Of a DNA stretch of 64,000 nt, positions 45,531 through 55,842 are shown piece by piece. Below the pieces are notes generated by a model. The model did not search any database, was not told where the DNA came from, and worked only from the letters and a program-made list of their open reading frames with translations. The DNA is from Adiantum capillus-veneris. Its lineage: Eukaryota > Streptophyta > Polypodiopsida > Polypodiales > Pteridaceae. A program made the position numbers and the translations under genes. Each line of letters starts with the position of its first letter. The stretch's first letter is position 1. The stretch covers positions 20,041,951 to 20,105,950 of the forward strand of contig CM043948.1 of the NCBI GenBank assembly GCA_014529385.2, written 5' to 3'.

Positions 45531-46192
45531 GATAGTGCTCGGGCTGCTTTGAAACGTATCGGCAATGATCAAGCAAACACAACTATATATTTAAGAAAGA
45601 GAGAGAAAGGGGGAGGGGGTGCTTGTTGCATTAATACCTTCTTACAAATCTGTCATGACAAATCAAAGTGAGATTAGTATTTGTTCAACATAGCTTGCGT
45701 AAATTTCACCACAACACATCACAAGAAAAGCCACCCCAATCACTGTCTTAAGGTCAGGGGAGTCCTCTCCACCCTGTCGCCCTCTTACAGTATGTGGGAT
45801 TTATGGCTAGATTGATGACAACACCAGAGACAAGCTATCAAGAACATAACAAAAAAACACCAAGACACTTACGCATCATTGTTGTCCATTACTTCACGTT
45901 GGAAGGGAGACAAAGTATCCAAGCTTAGTCCAAATCCACCCTCCTTGATTCAGCAAATGTTGGGCTTACACTAGTAGGAGAAATGATAGATTTCCTACTC
46001 TCAATTGAATGATCACTCTCTCTCTTACAATGGCATAGAGTTCCCTTGCTAATCCCCTATTACAACACATGCACATGCATAAGACAATGAGCTTCCACTC
46101 AAGAGCTCCTTCTAGAGAGGTTGAGCTTGGCTTCTCAAGCTATAGCATAGTGCTCTTGCTTATGGCTCCCCCTTTTGTGCTAGCTACACCCT

Positions 46193-46201
46193 CCTTTTAT
46201 A
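46193..46201 (-). promoter_or_regulatory. TATA box, A 3' LTR
   Basis: TATAAAAGG on the minus strand; the same in the other LTR. Confidence 0.6.
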
Positions 46202-47913
46202 GCAATTTTGAAGGCTAGGGTTACTCCTCTAACCATGGTTGGGTTAGATTTTCAGCAATTTATCTAATTTCTTTTGCTTGGAATTATCAAGAAGTTGGTG
46301 GGGAAAGAGAGAGGAGAGAAATGGAGGTGATAGGACTTTTCATAGTGGGTTAGTGTTAGTAGAGTTAGTATTAATTTACAAATGGAATTGGATATTTACA
46401 ATGGAAGTATCCATGTAGGATACAAATAAGGAAGAAAAACTCTTAAGAGGTAAGAAAAGGTAGATTTCTTACAAGGTTGATGCTCCAAGTGTCTTGAGTA
46501 GGGCCAATTTTGACGCTTGTTGACGGTCCACTAGCTTTGACGGTACATTTTTTCTCCACTCTTGACCTTCCTTGAGAGACAAGGTAATTGAAGCTGAGTA
46601 ATCAACCACCATGATGCTGTCTTTTAAGAGAAGAGGCTGAATTTTTTGGTTTTTTTGATAGATATGGATAATTTGGAGGAGGAAAAATGAGACTAGGTGG
46701 TCAATTTTGGAATGGAATTGTGTGTGGGAGGTATGAGTTCACCATGGTTTCTCATATTCTTCAAGGTTGAGGAGAAGGTGAGTAGGGTGCTGAGAGGAGT
46801 GGTGAGAGAGGTGGGGATGATGAGTGGAGAAGTGTGTGTGAAAGAGGAAAATGATAAAGTGGAAGAGAGAGTGTGGCTGCATAGCATGGGAAAATTGGGG
46901 TCCACTAATAAAATCATAGCTCACAGCTCGTAGCTCAAAAAAATATGAAAAAATTTGAGGCAAAAGTTCAGCCCACGAGCTACAGATTTTGTTTGTATCA
47001 CCTTTTCAAATTCGGAGAGCAAGTGAACTTTAAAAATTCAGCAAAACCGACCATTTTTTTCCACTGCACAAGGTCCTTGTGGGGTCCTTCTTTGGATGAT
47101 TCTTTTGAATACCTCCAAGAGTGAGCCCTCCATAGTGCATGTATGCATGCCACCTACCCTTGACCTTTTTTGGTAGGTCTATAATTGAAGATATTGTTGA
47201 GATCATGATATAAGTGAATAGTACAACTAAGAAAATCAAATATTGAGGGGTCTAAAAAATATGTACATGTCAAATATAAATAATATAAGTGGAAAAAATA
47301 TAAAGGAGTCAAAAGAAATCTCTCTCATTATGAGGCTACCATAAGAAGATAAATATTTTTGGTGTTCTAATTTTTTAGAAAAAAAACAAAATAGATGTAG
47401 GAAGGGAAAAATCACAATAGTGAAAAAATATACACATAAATAAAACTAGTTGTTTTGGATTTTTGTTGGGGTGGAGTTACACCAAATATAAGAGAATCTC
47501 ACATGAAAATAATTCTATATGGAATAAAGAGTATGAAAAATGGTAAGAAAAATTGTGGTAATGGTGAGGCAATGTACAGAGCATAAATAACACACACCTA
47601 GGTAGAAATATTTTAATAAATATCAAAATAATTATGAAAAAATCCCTATATTTAGGCCATATATACAATGAAATATTTACACACAAAGAGGCCATAATAT
47701 ACTTTTATTTTTTATTTTTTTATTTTTTTGGCTCAACTAGCCCAATGACTAGCTAATTGAGGGTTATCTATTTAGATATGGGAAAAGTCCAGTGACTCAC
47801 GCATGCCTATGTACAGTGAAATGGTAGGGATAGCCACAGTGTTTGGGTGATTTTGGTAGGGTGAGGTAACTCACTGTGGCAATTACAAAGAGCCGAAAAA
47901 CGGCTATCAATAG

Positions 47914-47928
47914 CCCTCCCCCTGGATG
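47914..47928 (-). promoter_or_regulatory. polypurine tract of A
   Basis: The minus strand reads CCAGGGGGAGGG, then CTAT and the LTR start TGATAGCC. A GATGGTA/TACCATC inverted repeat sits between it and the pol stop. Confidence 0.75.
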
Positions 47929-47937
47929 ATGGTATAT

Positions 47938-50900
47938 TCATGTACCATCATAGAGCATCTTTTCCAAAGAGAGTGCTTCAGAGTCCTTGACGAGATCTTT
48001 ATTGTTTGGCCCCTCAGAATTTTGGCTAGAGTTACACTCATGCTTCATGTAACAATACTTACATGAGACAGTGGCCTTTTGACAGATCTTTGGTAGATCC
48101 TTTGGTAGAAGGCGACTCAAATAGGGCTTCAAGCGATACCCGTTTACTTTCCTGGAGTGCTCTTTACCATTCAAGTCCATAAGTTGATAGTACCTTGAAT
48201 TGAAAGCCTTCTTGACTATGTATGGCCCTTGCCATCTTGTTTCAAATTTGGCATCAAAACGATTATCGAATCGATTGTCATACCTTAGCACAAGATCTCC
48301 TTCATTGATGCCTTTGTCCTTCAGTTTCTTGTCAAGCTTCTCCTTTGTCTGTGTGGCTTTCCTCTTATAGCACTCGTATGCTGCTTCTCTTTTCCACTCA
48401 AGCTCAGCTAAGGTAAGAAGTCGATCCATCCATGCTTCTTGATCATCTTGTGCTGATTTGCCATGAAGTCGCATTGTTGGAATGTTTAGCTCAATTGGCT
48501 GTAAAGCCTCTTGACCATAGACCAAGTGAAATGGTGTGAACTCTGTGGCTTCCCTATATGTGGTTCGATACGCCCACAAGGCACCATCCAAGAAGTCATC
48601 CCACAACTTTGTCTTGTTTTTCACCATCTTTTTAATGATGCTTGCAATGACACCATTAGATTTTTCTACCAAACCATTTGATTGGGGATAGTAGGGTGTA
48701 CTGTGACGATGTAGAATGTGAAGTTCTTCACAGACTTCTGTGAGCAATGCCTTTCTAAACCCTGGACCATTATCAGAAACAATCTCCAAAGGTGTGCCAA
48801 ATCTACAACAAATGTGAGTGTAGACGAATTTTCTCACTGTCTTCTCATTTACCTTTGCCACACTTTGTGCTTCCACCCACCTAGTCATATAGTCTATAGC
48901 CACTAGAATGTAGAGTTTACCATTTTTTGTCCTAGGCAGAGGACCCATACCATCAATGCCCCACTTTTCAAAGGGTCCATTTGCAAGCACGATTTGCCTT
49001 GGACCATAAACCAATCTTCTATTCCCATTTACCTGACAACTGTGACAACTTTTACACCAATTTTGGACATCCACATGCAGACTTGGCCAAACATACCCCG
49101 CAAGCAAAATCTTCTTCACAGTTAATTCTTGGGCAAAATGACCACCACATGCTTCTTCATGCAAACCTTTAAGAATGGCTGGAATTTCCTCAATAGTTGG
49201 TACTCTTCTGCATACTTGATCCCTCCCTCTTTGATAGAGGGAGCCTTCTAGGAAGAGATATGCGCTTGCCTTCTTCATGAGTCTCCTCTTTTGAGCCTTC
49301 GTGAAGTCTTGTGGAAACTCGCCCTCCAAAATGTAGCTAATAATGGGAGTCAATGACTCCAATCCCTGGTATCTCGGTTGCTTGACAGTTGCTGCCACCA
49401 TGATGACCTGCACTTCTTTCTCAACACATGTAACTACTTGCCGTGCAAGTAAATCGGCATCTTCATTCTGTTTCCTAGGAATATGATATAGTTGCACTTC
49501 TTCAAACTGATTAAACATCCTACGAATGGCATGAACTTTTGTCCTTAAGCTTTCATTCTTGCATGCCCAAATGCCTAAAATCTGTTTAACAATGAGAAGT
49601 GCATCTCCCTTTACCATGAGACGTTTTATCCCTTGGCCAATGCACATCTTCAAACCATGAAGTAGTGTGTTGTATTCTGCTTCATTGTTGCTAGTTGAAC
49701 ATGGTAGATTGACCTTCTCTTTCATGACCACCTCTCCACTTGGGTTGAGCAATACTAGCCCTCCCCCTGCTTTCCCTGTGGCTCGTCAAAAAGCTCCATC
49801 AAAGAACAAGGTAAAAGCATTGGGAATACTTTTTGGTGGTGGCAATGGTAGGGTCTTTACTTGAGGCACCTTAATTTCCTTCTCATGTACCCTATAAGTG
49901 AGAATCCCTGCCAATTGTGCACGCACACTATCTTCTACCTTGAAAGAGTATTGAAATTCTTGCAACTCCATAATCCACTTTGAGATCCTAGTCCTAAGAT
50001 TCATTTGAGATGACACCCAAGGGAACAAATTCTCTGCGGTGAGGATTACAAAAGGTTTTGGGAGCAAGTAGGATCTAAACTTTCTCACCGCAAACATGAG
50101 AGAAAGCATCATGAGTTCTGCTTCTGTGTAGTCTCTCTCCAAAGCATTCATGACCCTACTAGCAAAGTAGATGGGTCGCATCCTTGTACTGTGGGGATCT
50201 TGTTGTAGCAACACGGCACCAATCGTTTCCTTTCCAACACTAGAGCTAACAAAGAATGTGTACTCCCAACAAGGAGGCATGAGTGTTGGTAGCTCTGACA
50301 AAATGACTTTAATATTACAAAAATACTCTTCAAGATCATCAGACCATGCAAATTCTACTTGTTGTGTCAACTTTTGCAAAGGGTGAAGTAACTCCGAGAC
50401 TAAGTGAATGAAGCGTGACATATACTTCACTTTTTGAATGAATGATATGACCTCTTTGAGATTCTTGGGTGAGGGGAGCTCAATAAGAGCCTTTGCCTTT
50501 GAAGGATCCACCTCAATGCCTTTATAGGAAACCTTGTGACCAAGCAAGATCACTTCATCCTCAGCTATGTGGCACTTGTCGGGGTTGAGTTGACCTCCCA
50601 TGTCATAGAGCTTCTTTAAACCTTCTTCTATCCTTTGTAGATGCAATGATTTTGAGCTATAAATGCAAAAATCATCAATAAAAACCCTAATGGACTTTCC
50701 AAAGAATGCTTGAAACACCATGTTCATGAAGCGTTGGAAAGTTGCAGGAGCATTTGTCAGGCCAAATGGCATGACTCTAAAAGCATAACAACCCCAAGGA
50801 GTGATAAAGGTTGTTTTCAATTGATCCTCCAATGCGATACCTATTTGAAAGTAACCCGAGTAGCCATCACACACAGTGTACTTCTCATGACCAGCTACTT

Positions 50901-53217
50901 CATTTAGTATCTCATCCTGAAATGGGAGGGGAAAGTGATCTCTTTTTGTTGCCTCATTAAGTGGACGATAATCCACACACACCCTCCACTTGCCGTTTTT
51001 CTTAGGAGTGACAACAACGGGAGAGACCCACTCTGAATTCTCCACTGGATAAATGAAACCTGCTGCTAGAAGCTTTCTTACCTCCTTGAGTAGAGCCTGC
51101 TCCTTAATGACTCCTAGCCTTCGTAGCTTTTGAGCCGTAGGTGTGGCCTCTGGCTTCAACTCAATCTTGTGTTGAACAACATCTACTCCACGCACGTCGG
51201 TGTAGTCTTTAGCAAAAAGCCTAGGAAACTTCCTTAGCACACATTTGAACTCCTCTCTTTCATCCTTTGTAAGTGTTGTTGATAGCATACCTTCCAGCAT
51301 CCCTTCATCTTGAACACCTTCGTTCTCTTGAGGACCTACCTCCTCCAAGCCTTGACAAGAGGTCTCTTGGTTGCTTGGCTTAAACCTTACCTCCATGACT
51401 TCGATGGAAGACTCCTCTTCAGTAATGCTGCCGCTACTTTCTTCTTCTGAAGTGCTATCGGTCCAACCTTCTTCCGTCTCACTTTGAGATGATTCTTCAT
51501 GGAGCTCCTCTTGGCGTTGCTCCTTCATGTCAAAGACAAGCTTCTTGTGATTGTCATTCCTGCAAATTAGCTTTCCACTCTCCCAATCCTGCAAAGTTCG
51601 CATTTTCATTAGCCATGGTCTTCCTAGGATAAATGGGTAACCATTTCCCTTGGTAGACATGACATAGAAATCCACCGCCTTCTTAATGCCAAAGGCCTCC
51701 ACAAAAACATTTTTACAAATGCCTACGCACCTAGCCTTGCTATTGTTTGCCATTTTCACTTTGATTTCAGGTGTCTCATGGATGTGCATGCCTAGTCTTT
51801 GCATGAGTCCCTCTGTCATGATGCAAATTTGTGCACCCCCATCCACTAGACCTTTCCTAACCAATCTTCCTTTGATGTAACAGTCTAGCACCGGTGTAAT
51901 GTCCTCATTCATTTCAGCTTGTGCAATTTTTACAACAGGCACACTCTCTTTTACCTTTCTCCTAGTGCTAATTGCCCTTGTTAAATCCCTCCTTACTTGT
52001 GGACATAATGCAAGAAATTGAGGCCATGAGATATCAGGACCCTTACCTCTCATGTCTTCCAACAAGTTGTACGGAGCCATTCCATGTCCAAGAGGGAAGT
52101 CTTGGAGGTTGATGCGACGTCGAGTCCTCTTAGCTTCCTTGGTCTCCTTTGCCTTTTTGCCTTGTCCATGGTCACTCTGTGATGTGACTCCTTCTTTCTC
52201 TTTACCTTTTCCTCGGCCACGCTTAATGCCATTGGCTTCCATGTCAACCTCACTTGAATTTGTCACCTCTACCACATGCACATTTGGATCTGGCAAAGGT
52301 GGAACTCCTTCTACCCCTTGTGGAGGTGGTCTTGGTCCATTTGGCCTTTGTAGAAGCCTTGGTTGTTGACCAGCTCCTTCTCCTGCATTCATCACTGGGT
52401 AATTCAAGTTAGGTCTCCCTGGCTCTCCACGGGGCCAAGGACAATTATACATCCCATGTCCAGACTCTCCGCAATTCCAACATTGCAAGACTCTCCTAGG
52501 TCGTGGGTCTCGCTCTTCAGACTTCTTTGCTTGTCCCTTTGGACCTACAGCTTGTGCAAAGTGAATTGACAGGCTGCTTAAAGATTCATTTAACTTCTCA
52601 ATCACTTTAGCCGTTACCTCAGGAAGCTCCCTAGATGTTGATGCTTGTGACTTACCTTTGGGTCTAAGACCTTCTATTGGAACCTCTCCCCTTAAGAACT
52701 TGAGTTTCCTATACTTCTCAGCAGCCCTAGTTTCCGCTGCATCAAAAGTAGCAGGTGCACCCACCTCAACTTTTACCTTAAGGTCAGGAAAGAGTCCGGC
52801 TATGAACCTCTCCTTCTTTAAAAATTCTGCACCATCACCAAGGTTAGCAACATTTCGTATCCATAGAGCCCAAAGACGTAGAAACTCTTGCTTGTACAAG
52901 TAGTAGTCATCTAAGTCTTTTTGCTTATGAGAAACAATGTCTTGCCATAGTTTTTGAGTGTTTTGGGGATCAAAGAAGTATCTCTTAAAACGATTCAAAA
53001 CTTCTGTGTAATTCCCCTTAACTTCCTCAGGCAAAGAGTCAAACCAAGTACTAGCATCTTTCCTAAGGACCACCTCAAACATTTCTACACGTTCTTGATC
53101 GGTTACTATCCTCTTGATACGGCAAGACATCTTGAAATTTGCTAAAAATAATTCTGCATCCTCTCCAGGCTCTCCAAAGAAAAGAGGATATCCAGACATT
53201 TGGCGTTGGCTCTCCAT
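47938..53217 (-). pseudogene. element A gag-pol polyprotein (1760 codons, one in-frame TGA)
   Basis: The ATG at 53217 gives MESQRQMSGYPLFFGEP. Gag lies at residues 1-240, with a CCHC knuckle (CWNC...H...C) at about 243-256. The aspartic protease (LVDGGAQICIM) is near 455 and FILGRPW near 525. Reverse transcriptase spans about 700-930 (CVDYRPLNEA, MPFGLTNAPATFQ, VFIDDFCIYS). A first RNase H lies at about 970-1100. A second, archaeal-type RNase H spans about 1135-1290 (LFFDGAF, NNEAEYNTLLHGL, GDALLIVKQI, NEDADLLAR). Integrase spans about 1340-1600, with HEEACGGHF...CHSCQ and then GIDGMG, VSDNGPGF and YYPQSNGLVEKSN. The single stop, at 49786-49788 inside the second RNase H, is followed in frame by the rest of the protein. 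It reads as a C-to-T change of an Arg codon. Apart from this the element looks competent. Confidence 0.95.
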
Positions 53218-53266
53218 TATTATGAAAGATTACAACACGAGTTACAATAAGGGATACAATAGAGAT

Positions 53267-53677
53267 TTAGAACCACTCGCTTGCAAATGAAGAAGTGAGA
53301 AAATACCACTCTAGGTTTTCTTCTTCAGCTATCCAAGCTTCAATAAGGTCTCGATTTGTTTGATCAAAACAAAAAGGTAGACTATTGATGAGCTCTAAGA
53401 AGGGTTGAAATTCTTCAAAGCTAAGGCGATAAACAGAAATCTCTAGAACTTCATTTTCTGGATCCAAAAGAGCAACCACATCCCAAGTGATAAATTGCAC
53501 TTGCTCTACAATTCCCAATGCACAAGCGGTTTGTATAAAAACTAGATCTTCATGCTCGTCGAAGGCCGTGAGAAAGTAGCAATTGACTAGGAGCTCCTTT
53601 CCTTCGAGTTCCACACAGTCGGAGTGAGGCAACCTTCTCACAATTTCATAAAGAACATCCTCATCAAGTCCAATCAA
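53267..53677 (-). CDS. element A accessory ORF b (136 aa, weak F-box-like start)
   Basis: I cannot assign it to a family with confidence. The N-terminus (IGLDEDVLYEIVRRLPHSD) resembles the first helix of an F-box, but the rest of the F-box pattern (VCKxW) is absent. It is a clear paralogue of the ORF upstream (53771-54250). Shared in order are a VRRLPH helix, an ED-FIQ-CAL segment, a V-F-W-V strand, a RLxFxEFxP-L-LINSLPFxF block and a DRxLxxA segment. It is acidic overall. It lies 50 bp before gag, where E has only a short spacer. It may be a captured, duplicated host gene, or an element protein comparable in position to the extra ORF upstream of gag in Ogre-type Tat elements. Confidence 0.65.
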   Translation of the reverse strand: MIGLDEDVLYEIVRRLPHSDCVELEGKELLVNCYFLTAFDEHEDLVFIQTACALGIVEQVQFITWDVVALLDPENEVLEISVYRLSFEEFQPFLELINSLPFCFDQTNRDLIEAWIAEEENLEWYFLTSSFASEWF

Positions 53678-53770
53678 GTTTGCAAGATTAAAGACTCCAC
53701 TTGTGCTACAAAATTCCTGGACAAAAACTCCTTAGGATTATGGTTAAATCATTCAAAAGCATAAAGAAAT

Positions 53771-54250
53771 TTACAATGTCTCTATGAACAAAGTGTCATA
53801 GAAAGTAGAGAAGGATGAGAATTTATACAAATTTGCAATCTTCTCTATGCTCTCTTTATTAAGACAAGCTCTGAATAGCTCCCTATCTCCTTTGTTGAAA
53901 GCGAAAGGAAGACTATTAATAAGACGCAAATGAGGGAAAAATTCACCAAATGTGAGTCTATGAAGCATGAACTCTGGCCGCAAGTTTCCTGAAGAGTCTT
54001 CCTCAATGGTGAAATGCACTCGCCAAACGCCAAATTTCACTCTATTTACCAATCTTAGGGCACACACTAGTTGGATGAATGCGCGGTCTTCCTTAGTGCC
54101 CAACAACAAGAGGAAAATGGAATCCACCCGTAGGACCTTCCGTCTTAACTTCACCACCCTCTTGTTATGAGGGAGACGCCTTACTACTTGCTCCTGCAAC
54201 TCAATTGGTAATAGAGCTAGATCTCTAAGGATTAAACTTTCACTGCACAC
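53771..54250 (-). CDS. element A accessory ORF a (159 aa, weak F-box-like start)
   Basis: Unrecognised protein; paralogue of accessory ORF b, 93 bp upstream of it. The N-terminal LPIELQEQVVRRLPHNK fits the first part of an F-box. It is followed by a basic stretch (VVKLRRKVLRV) and the shared block ending LINSLPFAF. The C-terminus is 20-25 residues longer than in ORF b. Both frames are intact, and the position between primer site and gag suggests expression from the genomic RNA or a spliced form. The whole module, about 53230-54340, has no counterpart in element E. Homology with E stops near 54345 and resumes about 30 bp before the gag ATG. Confidence 0.65.
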   Translation of the reverse strand: MCSESLILRDLALLPIELQEQVVRRLPHNKRVVKLRRKVLRVDSIFLLLLGTKEDRAFIQLVCALRLVNRVKFGVWRVHFTIEEDSSGNLRPEFMLHRLTFGEFFPHLRLINSLPFAFNKGDRELFRACLNKESIEKIANLYKFSSFSTFYDTLFIETL

Positions 54251-54351
54251 ACATTCTCAGTTAGAACAAATGATCGTTTTTTTGTTTCTTGTAACAACTT
54301 GGACAAAGAAAAAACAAACATACACACTATTTTGCCAGGCTGCACTTCATT

Positions 54352-54570
54352 TTAAAATAAAATGAACACATGTACATCAAAAGAAGTGTGGTAGTTGATG
54401 AGAGGTAGAATGACAGGGTTTGGTGATGCAAGAATTTCTCCTACTCTTTGGGCACCAAACATGAACACCATACGTTGTTGAAAATGGATTTTCCTACTAA
54501 TTGCAATGTTTATTCTAATGTGTGGAGTGAAATGGAAGGGGAAAACCTCTATTCCTGGGCCATTATCCAT
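54352..54570 (-). CDS. element A small leader ORF 2 (72 aa, unknown)
   Basis: It starts MDNGPGIEVF and ends FDVHVFILF, matching E 2275-2526 over 50 residues. It is a paralogue of leader ORF 1 just upstream, both sharing a FQxR centre and a PxILPLIxY...DVxxFxLF end. No known domain. It lies 21 bp after ORF 1 and 102 bp before accessory ORF a. Confidence 0.45.
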   Translation of the reverse strand: MDNGPGIEVFPFHFTPHIRINIAISRKIHFQQRMVFMFGAQRVGEILASPNPVILPLINYHTSFDVHVFILF

Positions 54571-54591
54571 GGTCTATGCATGACCTAATGC

Positions 54592-54804
54592 TTAAAACAA
54601 AACAAAAATATAGACGTCCAAACTAAGGTCGTACCTAATGAGAGGCAAAATAAAAGGATTTACTGAAGCGTTTATCTCGGCCAACCTAAGAGGACCTAGA
54701 ATTCTATGAATGACACGTTGAAATTGCAACTTAGTACTAACAATTATGTGTACCTTTTGCCTTGCAATGGGAATGAAGGGATCATACAAATTTTCGTGAT
54801 TCAT
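54592..54804 (-). CDS. element A small leader ORF 1 (70 aa, unknown)
   Basis: It starts about 55 bp after the primer site as the first ATG of the internal region (MNHENLYDPF). It has the same length as the E counterpart at 2041-2253 and no indel. The conserved length and hydrophobic C-terminal end in two diverged elements suggest selection, but leader RNA constraint is another explanation. Confidence 0.45.
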   Translation of the reverse strand: MNHENLYDPFIPIARQKVHIIVSTKLQFQRVIHRILGPLRLAEINASVNPFILPLIRYDLSLDVYIFVLF

Positions 54805-54859
54805 GCAAACTACGTGACTATGCTAAAGGTTGATTCTACACAAAAATACACAAGCCGTT

Positions 54860-54876
54860 CCTTAGTGGGGGCACCA
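54860..54876 (-). promoter_or_regulatory. primer-binding site of A
   Basis: On the minus strand TGGTGCCCCCACTAAGG begins 3 bp after the LTR end. Its first 12 bases equal the E site. The tRNA is not identified. Confidence 0.65.
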
Positions 54877-55024
54877 ATTTGAGGCGGTCCGGGGCAGGCA
54901 ACAAGAAGAGCAACCTCTAGACACCCTTCAAGGCTCCCGTGCTGCTCAATGGGGCTGGGGCACAACACAACACAAACCAAAACAACAAACCCACAGCCAA
55001 ATCCCAACTACACAAGGGGCACCA

Positions 55025-55046
55025 CCTAGTTTAAGAGCGAACTAGG
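55025..55046 (-). promoter_or_regulatory. conserved LTR hairpin (A 5' LTR)
   Basis: Minus strand: CCTAGT, 10-nt loop, ACTAGG, then TGGTGCCCCTT. Compared with the 3' LTR only a loop base differs (55037-55040 region). Confidence 0.6.
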
Positions 55047-55833
55047 ACGCAAAAGAGGAGAATCATTAGAGCAACCCACAAACAAGCAAGGAATTTACAC
55101 TAACCCTAACACCACTGGAACACTCTCACACACTAAAACAGGAGAGAGAGAGAGAGAGAGGGAGAGAGAGAGATAGTGCTCGGGCTGCTTTGAAACGTAT
55201 CGGCAATGATCAAGCAAACACAACTATATATTTAAGAAAGAGAGAGAAAGGGGGAGGGGGTGCTTGTTGCATTAATACCTTCTTACAAATCTGTCATGAC
55301 AAATCAAAGTGAGATTAGTATTTGTTCAACATAGCTTGCGTAAATTTCACCACAACACATCACAAGAAAAGCCACCCCAATCACTATCTTAAGGTCAGGG
55401 GAGTCCTCTCCACCCTGTCGCCCTCTTACAGTATGTGGGATTTATGGCTAGATTGATGACAACACCAGAGACAAGCTATCAAGAACATAACAAAAAAACA
55501 CCAAGACACTTACGCATCATTGTTGTCCATTACTTCACGTTGGAAGGGAGACAAAATATCCAAGCTTAGTCCAAATCCACCCTCCTTGATTCAGCAAATG
55601 TTGGGCTTACACTAGTAGGAGAAATGATAGATTTCCTACTCTCAATTGAATGATCACTCTCTCTCTTACAATGGCATAGAGTTCCCTTGCTAATCCCCTA
55701 TTACAACACATGCACATGCATAAGACAATGAGCTTCCACTCAAGAGCTCCTTCTAGAGAGGTTGAGCTTGGCTTCTCAAGCTATAGCATAGTGCTCTTGC
55801 TTATGGCTCCCCCTTTTGTGCTAGCTACACCCT

Positions 55834-55842
55834 CCTTTTATA
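55834..55842 (-). promoter_or_regulatory. TATA box, A 5' LTR
   Basis: TATAAAAGGAGGG on the minus strand, about 960 bp before the LTR end. This would drive the genomic RNA. Confidence 0.65.

Larger units (their letters stand above)
45235..47909 (-). repeat. element A 3' LTR (2.68 kb)
   Basis: Plus-strand ends are TGAGGCG...GGCTATCA, that is TG...CA on both strands. It matches 54880-57550 nearly base for base. Open frames inside, including the pair at 46697-46963, are mirrored in the other LTR and show no family features. A (GA)n stretch lies at about 45496-45531. Confidence 0.93.

Noticed and set aside
46693-46963. Overlapping open frames present in both A LTRs
   Set aside because: They are mirrored at 56334-56604 only because the LTRs are copies, and have no family features.
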